From: CAZQHK01 sp964593455
Lineage (GTDB): Bacteria > Muiribacteriota > CAYSPT01
Assembly (NCBI GenBank): GCA_964593455.1
Contig: CAZQHK010000053.1
Span: 1-24,408, forward strand
Direction of reading: 5' to 3'
DNA length: 24,408 nucleotides
Shown: positions 1-6,446 of the stretch, piece after piece
How positions within the stretch are numbered: the first letter of the stretch is position 1
Layout of the letters: every line of letters begins with the position of its first letter
Notes under the pieces: generated by a model
The model's database searches: none
Told to the model about the DNA's origin: nothing
What the model saw: only the letters and a program-made list of their open reading frames with translations
Translations under genes and position numbers: made by a program

Positions 1-63
1 ATCCTGATAGGGTTGTGTGGTTACCGGAAAAGAGAATCTTTTTGCAAGAGGCTCAATCAATTG

Positions 64-148
64 AAAACACACGCTTCAGCTCGTTTTGAAAGTAATTATT
101 GAGTAATTTAGCAAACTATATGCCAGGTATTACTCAGGATGTGTGTTT
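64..148. repeat. Nested inverted repeats in gene-free left end
   Basis: No gene is visible in bases 1-307. Two perfect 8-bp inverted repeats are nested here. The outer arms are AAACACAC (65-72) and GTGTGTTT (141-148). The inner arms are TGAGTAAT (100-107) and ATTACTCA (129-136). The spacing is asymmetric (27 versus 4 bases between outer and inner arms), so a simple single stem is unlikely. It could be an element end, a regulatory site of an unseen neighbour, or chance in AT-rich DNA. Confidence 0.3.
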
Positions 149-307
149 ATTTGCCATTGATGGACTGAACGAGTCGATATGAGTGGTATTCTTTCGTGTT
201 TATAAGAACGTGAATATTATTCTCAGGAACTTCTGCCACCAGCCAAGTATAGCCAATAGCGACATTATCATGTTCAGACCGTATTCATCAGACATGGTTT
301 CAAGGAA

Positions 308-419
308 CTGCAAACCATTTGCAAACCAAAGCAACGTGACTGCCTGGCACAGGACGTGACGGGATGGTATTAGAAGTGACAGAATGGTACAGGATGGTAC
401 GTCAGCGCCCGGTGTTTTA
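308..419 (+). repeat. Module-flanking intergenic repeat, copy R1 (short form)
   Basis: First of three same-orientation copies of an imperfect intergenic repeat. It opens with CTGCAAACCATTTGCAAACC, where GCAAACC occurs twice, followed by an AAAG(C/T)AACGTG segment. Its first 49 bases differ from copy R3 at only about five positions. R1 is about 45 bases shorter than R2 and R3, and its right end is diverged (CGCCCGGTGTTTTA instead of GGTCCCCGTGTTCTGA). It abuts and overlaps the stop codon of the HEPN gene. Confidence 0.75.
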
Positions 420-842
420 TGTGAGTATTAACCTGGCTTTTTCCAGAAATGCCCGGGCAGAGGCAAGTGTCATTTCTGCGCCTTCTTTTGAAAAGTTTCC
501 GTGATAGTCAGCATCTTCACGCAACACCATGGCATCATGGAAGCTCTCAGCAAGCGATTCATCTAGCAGCCCCTTGTCCACGAAAAGAGCCTGCAGGGCT
601 ACTACCAGCCAGTAGTGGCTTTTCTCCCGGAACCCTTCCGAGTAAAGAAGCGCCCTGGCGGTGTGAAACATCGAATAATACGCCGTCACGGTCGCGTACT
701 TGTAGCGTTCGTTGCGAAACCTATCCTCGGCCTCAGCGAGATCGTCATGAGCTGCTTGAAGCTCCTTGCCGACCAGTTCTTTCGCGCGAGAGAAACGCAG
801 TATCCTCTTTTTGTCCAGAGCCTTCTTGAATTCACTTCTCAT
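417..842 (-). CDS. HEPN-domain protein, probable RNase toxin of an MNT/HEPN pair
   Basis: A mostly helical protein of 141 aa with the hallmarks of small HEPN toxins: a central helix rich in aromatic residues (YKYATVTAYYSMFH) and an R-X5-H signature (Arg108 to His114, REDADYH), the catalytic motif of HEPN ribonucleases. By family knowledge such proteins cut RNA and are silenced by a partner nucleotidyltransferase. I chose the ATG at 842: GGAAG lies five bases upstream, and this start overlaps the stop of the preceding gene as ATGA, the classic coupling arrangement. An upstream ATG at 854 would add four residues but has no clear SD. The stop is a TAA inside the end of repeat R1. Which partner is toxin and which antitoxin is inferred from the family, not visible in the sequence. 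Confidence 0.85.
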   Translation of the reverse strand: MRSEFKKALDKKRILRFSRAKELVGKELQAAHDDLAEAEDRFRNERYKYATVTAYYSMFHTARALLYSEGFREKSHYWLVVALQALFVDKGLLDESLAESFHDAMVLREDADYHGNFSKEGAEMTLASARAFLEKARLILT

Positions 843-1372
843 GTTTGCTTCCATAACGTCAGACCATCACGTATCTCCTGGTGAAAAACCGGACTCTCCT
901 TTTTTGACCGGGCGAATTCCTGTGGTGTGTTGACAACATACTGTATTTTCTCACGAAGATTGCTACCAAACAGGATTTTCTTGACATGCTCCGGTTCCCT
1001 GGTCAAGATAAACAGATCGACATCACTTTCCTCCGTATTATCTCCCTTGGACGCACTGCCGTAGAGAGTTATTTTTAGGGAAAGAGGCTTAAGCTCTCTG
1101 ACCAGTTTTTCGAGCGACACGATATTCTGCACAATTTTCAATTGTTTAATGAGAACATCGCCGGCATCAAGCCGGTAGAAACACATCCGGCCCCTCTTTT
1201 CCTTTGTAACCACGCCGGCTTCCGACAAATCTCTCAGAGCGAAATTGGTGCCGGCCTTACTCACTCCCGTAAGCCTGGATATTTCCCGGTCATAAAACTC
1301 CTCATTGGCATGAGAAAGAAGGAACTGCAGTATCTTTTGCACATTCGTTCTGAACAAAATCTGGTTTATCAT
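839..1372 (-). CDS. wHTH-MNT nucleotidyltransferase, probable antitoxin of the HEPN toxin
   Basis: A 177-aa two-domain protein. Residues 1-70 form a winged helix-turn-helix of the type that silences its own promoter (EISRLTGVSKAGTNFALRDL, then an EAGVVTKEKRGR wing). Residues 95-125 carry the minimal nucleotidyltransferase signature GS-X10-D-X-D: Gly105-Ser106, Asp117, Asp119 (LYGSASKG...SDVDLFIL). In related MNT/HEPN pairs the nucleotidyltransferase AMPylates the HEPN toxin. The fused DNA-binding domain suggests this copy also represses the operon. SD GGAG sits six bases before the ATG. The gene overlaps the HEPN gene by the ATGA tetranucleotide. A sigma70-like promoter and palindrome lie just upstream. 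Confidence 0.85.
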   Translation of the reverse strand: MINQILFRTNVQKILQFLLSHANEEFYDREISRLTGVSKAGTNFALRDLSEAGVVTKEKRGRMCFYRLDAGDVLIKQLKIVQNIVSLEKLVRELKPLSLKITLYGSASKGDNTEESDVDLFILTREPEHVKKILFGSNLREKIQYVVNTPQEFARSKKESPVFHQEIRDGLTLWKQT

Positions 1373-1393
1373 TCAAGACTCCGGCTTATTATT

Positions 1394-1436
1394 TTAGACT
1401 CATGTCTAATTTACTAGACAAACGAAAGGATGTCAA
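1394..1436 (-). promoter_or_regulatory. Promoter and palindromic operator candidate of the MNT/HEPN operon
   Basis: Read on minus: TTGACA (1436-1431), a 17-bp spacer, then TAAATT (1413-1408). The -35 is a perfect consensus. A perfect inverted repeat, TTAGAC-TCAT-GTCTAA (1394-1409), overlaps the -10 and the predicted start site, and a further TAGAC half-site lies at 1415-1419. That placement suits a repressor, and the N-terminal wHTH of the MNT protein is the obvious candidate. Binding is inferred. Confidence 0.65.
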
Positions 1437-1441
1437 CCCTA

Positions 1442-1598
1442 TTTGCAAACATTCTGCAAACCAAAGCAACGTGACTGCCTGGTACAGGACGATACAGGAT
1501 GGAAAGTTAGATTGCCGGAAACTCAGTCACAGGGTGGCTAAACGTGACAGAACGAAGTAAGACATAACAGGATGGTAAGCAAGGTCCCCGTGTTCTGA
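1442..1598 (+). repeat. Module-flanking intergenic repeat, copy R2
   Basis: Second copy of the repeat, about 157 bases, in the divergent space between the MNT/HEPN and AbiE operons. It shares the opening TGCAAACCAAAGCAACGTGA with R1. Its last 61 bases match R3 with about seven differences, including an identical 25-base terminus ending CCCCGTGTTCTGA. Short GTGACAG and CAGGATGGTA motifs recur inside it. It ends only 17 bases before the AbiE operator arms. No ORF is supported within it. Confidence 0.8.
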
Positions 1599-1614
1599 TT
1601 TTTTCGTTACTTTT

Positions 1615-1654
1615 CCTATATACTTATTGACATATGTATAGGCTTTGTGATAGT
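1615..1654 (+). promoter_or_regulatory. Promoter of abiEi-abiEii, probably giving a leaderless mRNA
   Basis: TTGACA (1627-1632), a 16-bp spacer, then an extended -10 TGT-GATAGT (element 1649-1654). The predicted start site, about seven bases downstream, falls at about 1661, while the abiEi ATG is at 1663 and has no SD before it. The transcript would therefore be leaderless or nearly so. CCTATA (1615-1620) and TATAGG (1637-1642) form inverted arms across the -35 element. This fits the known negative autoregulation of AbiE operons by AbiEi, but binding here is inferred. Confidence 0.6.
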
Positions 1655-1662
1655 CTTTTACT

Positions 1663-2268
1663 ATGAAGAAACCATCAAAAACACAGAGTATTCTTAAACT
1701 TGTTGCGCAAAACGGTGTCCTCAGACCGCGAGAACTCAACGCTATCGGAATTCCCCGGGAGTACCTGAGCCGTCTCTGCAAACAAGGACTTCTTCATCGC
1801 GTCGGACGTGGTCTCTACACGCTGCCGGACGCCGAGGTCACGGAATATCATTCCCTGGCACAGGCGGCAAAACGCGTTCAGGATGGAGTCATTTGCCTGC
1901 TTTCGGCGCTCCGTTTTCACGGACTTACCTCGCAAATGCCCTTTGAGATATGGATGGCAATCGAACAGACCGCATGGCAGCCAAAAGTAGACCGACCGGT
2001 CATTCGGTTCGTACGTTTTTCAGGACACGCTTTTACAGGCGGTGTCGAAACGCACGACATCGAAGGAGTTCACATAGACGTATATTCAGCCGCGAAAACA
2101 GTAGTAGACTGCTTCAAATATCGCAACAAAATAGGACTGGATATCGCCATAGAAGCCCTGCGGGATTGTATGCGTAAGAAACTCTGTTCGCTGAACGATC
2201 TCTGGGAGTTCGCAGAGCTTTGCCGGATGACGAACGTCATGAAACCGTATCTGGAGTCCATGGTATGA
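1663..2268 (+). CDS. abiEi: AbiEi-type antitoxin / transcriptional repressor (type IV TA)
   Basis: A 201-aa protein. Residues 1-55 form the winged helix-turn-helix of the AbiEi family (GVLRPRELNAIGIPREYLSRL, then a KQGLLHRVGRGLYTLP wing). The rest is the AbiEi C-terminal domain, including a DVYSAAKTVVDCFKYR segment typical of the group. In characterised systems AbiEi represses its own operon and counteracts AbiEii without the two proteins binding each other. The ATG follows an extended -10 promoter so closely that translation is probably leaderless. The 3' end overlaps abiEii by ATGA, so the two are translationally coupled. Confidence 0.88.
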   Translation: MKKPSKTQSILKLVAQNGVLRPRELNAIGIPREYLSRLCKQGLLHRVGRGLYTLPDAEVTEYHSLAQAAKRVQDGVICLLSALRFHGLTSQMPFEIWMAIEQTAWQPKVDRPVIRFVRFSGHAFTGGVETHDIEGVHIDVYSAAKTVVDCFKYRNKIGLDIAIEALRDCMRKKLCSLNDLWEFAELCRMTNVMKPYLESMV

Positions 2269-3167
2269 GCACAAAAAAACCTGTCAATATCGCAGCTTCC
2301 GTCAAACAACGCCTGTTGAATGTAAGCCGGAACCTGGGCGAAGATTTCAACTTCGTCCTGACGAAATACTGCCTGGAGCGTTTTCTCTATCGTCTGACAG
2401 CGTCAAACTACCGGGATCGATTCATTCTCAAAGGCGCCCTGCTGTTTTCAGCCTGGTTGGACCAACCATACCGTCCAACCCGGGATATCGATCTCTCCGG
2501 ATACGGTGATTTTTCGACAGAACGCCTTACAGCTGTGTTCCGGGAAATTTGCCGGGTTGCAGTTCCGGACGATGGAGTTACCTTCGATCCTGGAAGTGTC
2601 GAAGTCACGGATATTCGCGAAGAGCAACTCTATGGAGGGCAAAGAATAACGATTACCGCACGTCTGGGACAGGCCCGGACCATGGTGCGGGTTGACATCG
2701 GGTACGGTGACGCGATTACCCCTGAAGCAAGAGAAATTACCATCCCTGCTCTGCTCGATTTTCCTGCTCCGCACATCAGAGCGTATCCACCTGAAACAAC
2801 CATCGCCGAAAAGCTGGAGGCAATGGTCTCGCTGGGAATGCTCAACAGCCGGATGAAGGATTTTTACGATCTGTGGACTATGAGCGTCCGTCTTTCATTC
2901 GAAGGACCAGTCCTGGTAAAAGCAATTAGAGCAACCTTTGAACGGCGTAAAACTCCGGTAGCTCTGAGTGAAACCTTCTACACAAATAAAGACAAAATAA
3001 CGCAGTGGAACGCTTTTGTGATGCGAATCCGAGCCACCGAACAGGTACCATCACTGACTGAAATAATCCGCGGTCTTTCGTCGTTTCTTTGGCCGCCACT
3101 CCGGTCGGCTTCCACTAAAATATTATTCGAGAATACATGGTCAGCCGCTGGACCATGGACTCCATAA
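2265..3167 (+). CDS. abiEii: AbiEii-type nucleotidyltransferase toxin (type IV TA)
   Basis: A 300-aa member of the AbiEii/AbiGii family of DNA polymerase beta-like nucleotidyltransferases. The four family motifs appear in order: LKGALLF (residues 55-61, motif I), TRDIDL with Asp74 and Asp76 (metal-binding motif II), IAEKLEAMV with Lys183 (motif III), and RMKDFYDLW with Asp199 and Asp202 (motif IV). In characterised relatives this toxin is bacteriostatic and binds GTP. I chose the ATG at 2265 because it overlaps the abiEi stop as ATGA; the open frame extends 15 codons further upstream inside abiEi. All motif residues are intact, so the toxin looks functional. The stop (3165-3167) lies two bases before repeat R3. 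Confidence 0.88.
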   Translation: MSTKKPVNIAASVKQRLLNVSRNLGEDFNFVLTKYCLERFLYRLTASNYRDRFILKGALLFSAWLDQPYRPTRDIDLSGYGDFSTERLTAVFREICRVAVPDDGVTFDPGSVEVTDIREEQLYGGQRITITARLGQARTMVRVDIGYGDAITPEAREITIPALLDFPAPHIRAYPPETTIAEKLEAMVSLGMLNSRMKDFYDLWTMSVRLSFEGPVLVKAIRATFERRKTPVALSETFYTNKDKITQWNAFVMRIRATEQVPSLTEIIRGLSSFLWPPLRSASTKILFENTWSAAGPWTP

Positions 3168-3168
3168 A

Positions 3169-3324
3169 CTGCAAACCATTTGCAAACCAAAGTAACGTGG
3201 CTACCCGGTACAGGACGCGACAGGATGGTAAGATAGATCTACACAAACCCTGTTACAACGGGGCTATACGTGACATAACGAAGTAAAACGTGACAGGACG
3301 GTAAGCAAGGTCCCCGTGTTCTGA
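3169..3324 (+). repeat. Module-flanking intergenic repeat, copy R3
   Basis: Third copy, about 156 bases, starting two bases after the abiEii stop. Its left 49 bases match R1 with about five differences. Its right 61 bases match R2 with about seven, ending with the shared GGTCCCCGTGTTCTGA. It thus connects R1 and R2 as one family. A small inverted segment (CCCTGTT/AACGGGG, near 3248-3264) is specific to this copy. Bases 3325-3444 after it show no gene. Confidence 0.8.
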
Positions 3325-3444
3325 GCGGGAGAGCGACGCGGTGGGGAATGAAGCCGGCTGGAACCATTCAGGTGGCCGCCGTGACCGAGGCGGGCGACAT
3401 CAAAAGAGCGTAAACTGGGGGGAGTCTGGTCTGGCGGCAAGAGC

Positions 3445-3942
3445 TCAGGCTTCCTCCAAGAGCGATTCGATTTCCGATTCCAGGGCTGCGGGCGGTGTAG
3501 ACGGTGAGAACCGCTTGACAACGGATGCCCGGTGCCCCACCAGGAACTTGGTGAAGTTCCATTTGACCGATCCGGTACCCAGGACACCGGGCGCCCTGCG
3601 TTTCAGCTCCCGGTAGAGAGGATGGGTGCTGTCCCCGTTCACGTCGATCTTGGCGAACAGCGGAAAGGTAACACCGAAGTTCAGTTCACAAAACCGCTGA
3701 ATCGTCATTTCGTCGCCGGGCTCCTGATGCATGAATTGATTGCACGGAAATCCGAGCACAACGAAACCACTGTCTCCGTACTTTCTGTACAGCGTTTCCA
3801 GCCCTTCGTACTGGTTCGTGAAACCGCACTTACTGGCGGTGTTAACCACCAGTATGACGCTTCCTTCGTAAGCGGACAGATTGGTGGTTTCACCCCGGAT
3901 CGTTGTTGCCGGAAGGCGATAGAGTTCGTCCACTAGTATCAT
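3445..3942 (-). CDS. Glutathione/thioredoxin-type peroxidase (GPx family, cysteine form)
   Basis: A 165-aa thioredoxin-fold peroxidase that reduces hydrogen and organic peroxides, cytoplasmic (no signal peptide). The GPx signatures are complete: NTASKCGFT with peroxidatic Cys39, LGFPCNQF at 63-70, Gln73 of the HQEP motif, and KWNFTKFLV with Trp128 and Asn129, giving the full Cys-Gln-Trp-Asn active site. Cys85 (FCELNFGVTFP) lies where the resolving cysteine of non-selenium GPx enzymes lies, so thioredoxin is the more likely reductant. A GAGG SD lies four bases before the ATG at 3942; a GTG three codons later is possible. The gene stands alone between repeat R3 and the ZIP gene. Confidence 0.92.
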   Translation of the reverse strand: MILVDELYRLPATTIRGETTNLSAYEGSVILVVNTASKCGFTNQYEGLETLYRKYGDSGFVVLGFPCNQFMHQEPGDEMTIQRFCELNFGVTFPLFAKIDVNGDSTHPLYRELKRRAPGVLGTGSVKWNFTKFLVGHRASVVKRFSPSTPPAALESEIESLLEEA

Positions 3943-4126
3943 ATCCCCTCGTACCCATTAACCCGGAAAAGGTAGCAGATGTTCCGCCGACCTGCATCCC
4001 GATGATCATGGTATCCACTACTCCAGGCCAAAGCAAGAGCGGGAGCAAAGGCTTTCTGTGCGGGGCACCATGTATACATAAGCGTTTGCTGGAAGCTAGA
4101 GGCTTACACTCGTTTAATGACACAAT

Positions 4127-4960
4127 TTAGCCAAGGGCAACATCCAATGTCATCATTAAAGCAAACCCTAACATAGCTCCTACTGTGGCAACATCCGTAT
4201 TCTTTTTTAGCTGCGATTCCGGGATGACTTCTTCCACCACCACGTAAATCATGGCACCCGCGGCAAAGGCCAAAGCATACGGCAGGATGGGCCGCATAAA
4301 AATGACAGCAGCCGCACCTATGACTCCTGCAATCGGCTCAACAACACCAGATAATTGACCATACCAGAAACTTCTAAGACGGGACATTCCTTCCCGGCGC
4401 AGAGGGACAGAAACGGCGGTGCCTTCAGGAAAGTTCTGGATTCCTATGCCAAGAGCAAGGGTTACTGCCCCGGCTAATGTTGCTGATGGCAAATTGTAGG
4501 CAAGGGCGCCGAATGCAACACCCACAGCCAGCCCTTCCGGTATGTTGTGCAACGTTATGGCAAGACATAAGAGAACGCTTCTTTGCCAACTCGTTTTAAT
4601 TCCTTCAGCTTCTTCCGTCGGAAACCCGAGATGGAGATGTGGCAAAAGCTTATCTGTAATCCAAAGAAATACTCCTCCCAACAGAAAGCCTGATGTTGCG
4701 GGAACCCACTTGGGAAGACTTGATCCTTCCGCCATTTCAATAGCCGGCGCTAAAAGAGACCAGAAACTCGCGGCAATCATTATCCCGGCAGCGAAACCAA
4801 GCATACCATCCAACAATTTCCTGTTAATGGTTTTAAAAAAGAAGACCAGGCCGGCGCCCAATGCTGTTACAAACCAGGTAAATAATGTTGCTATCAAAGC
4901 CTGATAAACATGATTAAGCCCTATAAACCATTCTGTTATCAAAATGACACATCCTTTCAC
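4127..4960 (-). CDS. ZIP-family divalent metal transporter (GufA/ZupT-like)
   Basis: An inner-membrane protein of up to 277 aa with about eight hydrophobic segments. The paired ZIP metal-site motifs are visible: HNIPEGLAVGVAFG (His138, Asn139, Glu142) and QNFPEGTAVSVPLRREG (Gln175, Asn176, Glu179), plus acidic Glu243-Glu244 in a later helix. ZIP proteins import zinc, iron or manganese; the substrate cannot be read from sequence. The short loop between helices 3 and 4 has HLHLGFP rather than a long His-rich stretch. The annotated start is a GTG at 4960. However, AAAGGA lies inside the first codons, nine bases before a TTG at residue 7, so the true N-terminus may be six residues shorter. A promoter and palindrome lie about 100 bases upstream. 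Confidence 0.92.
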   Translation of the reverse strand: MKGCVILITEWFIGLNHVYQALIATLFTWFVTALGAGLVFFFKTINRKLLDGMLGFAAGIMIAASFWSLLAPAIEMAEGSSLPKWVPATSGFLLGGVFLWITDKLLPHLHLGFPTEEAEGIKTSWQRSVLLCLAITLHNIPEGLAVGVAFGALAYNLPSATLAGAVTLALGIGIQNFPEGTAVSVPLRREGMSRLRSFWYGQLSGVVEPIAGVIGAAAVIFMRPILPYALAFAAGAMIYVVVEEVIPESQLKKNTDVATVGAMLGFALMMTLDVALG

Positions 4961-5029
4961 ATTCTGTGATCAAATTATATCTTATACTTCCTGGATTCCT
5001 TGGAAGCCTGGCTGCGACGTACGCGCGAT

Positions 5030-5084
5030 TGTCATATGAGATGACATATTGTAACACTATAAACACGGTATAGATAAAAATCAA
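5030..5084 (-). promoter_or_regulatory. Promoter and operator candidate of the ZIP transporter gene
   Basis: Read on minus: TTGATT (5084-5079), a 17-bp spacer, then TATAGT (5061-5056). Just downstream of the predicted start site lies a palindrome with perfect arms, TGTCAT-ATGAG-ATGACA (5030-5046). A downstream operator fits repression of a metal-uptake gene by a metal-sensing repressor. The sequence does not match a Fur or Zur box that I recognise. The leader to the GTG start would be about 85-90 bases. Confidence 0.55.
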
Positions 5085-5129
5085 CTCTCGCACCAGTTCA
5101 ATTGTAATCAGCATCTTCTTAGCCCGCAT

Positions 5130-5330
5130 ATTTCATGAGCTGCCGTCGCGAGACCGTGAAGTCGTGCGTAGCTACAAGGCGCGCGACAAAGCCTTCCGCA
5201 AGCGTATCCTCTGCGATACGTCGAGGACAGGCGACCGAGCACAACGCAGTAGATGCGTGCGAATCCGCGGCCACAGCAGGCAAGCTTGTGAAATATCCGG
5301 GTTAGATGTTATCAGAACACGGAAACCGAC
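5130..5330 (+). other. GC-rich hairpin-containing block of unknown nature
   Basis: This lies in the 487-base gene-free stretch 4961-5447. The block is much richer in GC than the AT-rich DNA either side. It contains three perfect stems in a row: GTCGCG (5145-5150) with CGCGAC (5182-5187); CGTATC-CTCTGC-GATACG (5203-5220); and ACGCA-GTAGA-TGCGT (arms near 5241-5255). Short ORFs cross it, including a 56-codon frame from about 5135, but none has an SD or a recognisable domain. A structured RNA, a repetitive element, or a decayed gene are all possible. Confidence 0.3.
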
Positions 5331-5447
5331 TGAGCCAAGATATCCCCGACAGTCGCCCCACCACCTGTGAGGATCGCTGCTTGAAATAATGTTCGGTTAG
5401 GGGAACAAAATCTAATAAATACAGTTATATTATTAAGGAGGTAAATA

Positions 5448-5474
5448 ATGTCTGCTCACACAACAAGTATTTGA
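5448..5474 (+). CDS. Eight-codon leader ORF before the lipoate ligase/PDH operon
   Basis: A near-perfect SD, AAGGAGGT, stands five bases before an ATG that opens only eight codons (MSAHTTSI) before TGA. It is the strongest SD in this part of the window, yet it drives a minimal ORF 120 bases upstream of lplA. It may be a leader peptide that tunes the operon, or the surviving 5' end of a lost gene. No run of codons for a single amino acid and no clear attenuator stem-loop is visible. Confidence 0.35.
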   Translation: MSAHTTSI

Positions 5475-5593
5475 GGCATGGCTCAGGCAGCCCGCCAGAT
5501 TGCCAGAGGTTGCTCGACCTGATATTTCTTATCCATTTCGAGCGTGGGCTCCTGGACAAAATAGGTATCTCTGTAGAATACCGAGGTGGTATG

Positions 5594-6421
5594 ATGCAAA
5601 ATAAATGGTTATTTTCACCGTATCGGAACATATACATGAACCTGGCGCTGGAACAGGTACTGGCTAAGCGGACGGCTCCGGGGGAAAGGGTACTATTGTT
5701 CTGGGTCAGTGACCCGGCGGTGGTCTTCGGGCGATTCCAGAACCCGTGGGCGGAGTGTCACCTGGAACGGTTAGATCGGTCCGGTGTCCTTCCGGCCAGA
5801 CGAATGTCCGGAGGAGGTACAGTGTATCACGATACGGGCAACCTGAATTATTCGGTAATCACGGAGCGAAACACCCTGGACATCGAAGCAAACCTCGGCA
5901 TATTCATCAGAGTGCTCCGAGCCGGAGGCATCACCGCCGCAAGAGGTCCCCGGCGAGATCTTTTCCTGGATAACCGCAAAATATCGGGAAGCGCCTTTCA
6001 ACTGCACCGCGATTTTGCCATCCATCACGGCACATTGCTGGTCCATACCGATCTAGCGCAGATGCAGCAACTGCTGGGTCCCGCGCTGGAAATTTCAAAA
6101 AGCCACGGTGTTGCTTCAGTACCTTCATCGGTGGCCAATATCGGCGAGGTCACCGGAATGGCTGATATCCGGGTATGGGTCAGTTCGATCACCGCCGGAT
6201 TCGAACGGGCTTGGGGCAGGCTGTCATCTTTCCATCCCACTGAATTGCCGGCGGAAGACGAACTGGCGACTGAAGCTTCACGGTTTGCTGATTGGGAATG
6301 GATTTTCGGCCAGACACCGGCCTTCGAATTAGCGGTTCCCGGTGTGCCGGAATGGGTTTTGGGCATTGAAAGAGGACGCCTCGTCTCCGGTGATACAGGT
6401 CGCGCCGGATACAAGAATTGA
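5594..6421 (+). CDS. lplA: Lipoate-protein ligase A (LplA/LipM family)
   Basis: A 275-aa cytoplasmic enzyme that attaches lipoyl (or octanoyl) groups to the lipoyl domain of 2-oxoacid dehydrogenase E2 subunits. The family signatures are intact: ARRMSGGGTVYHDTGNLNYS (residues 68-87, substrate pocket), and DNRKISGSAFQ (126-136), where Lys129 is the lipoyl-adenylate-contacting lysine; HHGTLLV (144-150) follows. Two ATGs are adjacent; I chose the second (5594) because GAGGTG then lies five bases upstream. The open frame extends to 5471 with no SD. The stop is 25 bases before the E1 alpha ATG, so it heads the operon and probably serves its E2. Ligase versus octanoyltransferase activity cannot be decided from sequence. 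Confidence 0.9.
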   Translation: MQNKWLFSPYRNIYMNLALEQVLAKRTAPGERVLLFWVSDPAVVFGRFQNPWAECHLERLDRSGVLPARRMSGGGTVYHDTGNLNYSVITERNTLDIEANLGIFIRVLRAGGITAARGPRRDLFLDNRKISGSAFQLHRDFAIHHGTLLVHTDLAQMQQLLGPALEISKSHGVASVPSSVANIGEVTGMADIRVWVSSITAGFERAWGRLSSFHPTELPAEDELATEASRFADWEWIFGQTPAFELAVPGVPEWVLGIERGRLVSGDTGRAGYKN

Positions 6422-6446
6422 TGCATCGAAGCAAAGGAGGTCTATC

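Noticed and set aside
308..3324. Integron attC array explanation for the three repeats
   Set aside because: I could not find the RYYYAAC/GTTRRRY core pairs or the conserved folded inverted repeats in all copies. The repeats also flank operons on opposite strands, and no integrase is in the window.
3826..3828. Selenocysteine in the glutathione peroxidase
   Set aside because: The peroxidatic position is an ordinary cysteine codon, and no in-frame TGA interrupts the gene.
3890..4123. 77-codon ORF between the ZIP and peroxidase genes
   Set aside because: It overlaps the start of the peroxidase gene and has no SD or domain.
5164..5370. 68-codon plus-strand ORF between the ZIP gene and lplA
   Set aside because: It has no SD, its composition is Arg-rich and low in hydrophobic residues, and it overlaps the hairpin block. 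No recognisable domain.
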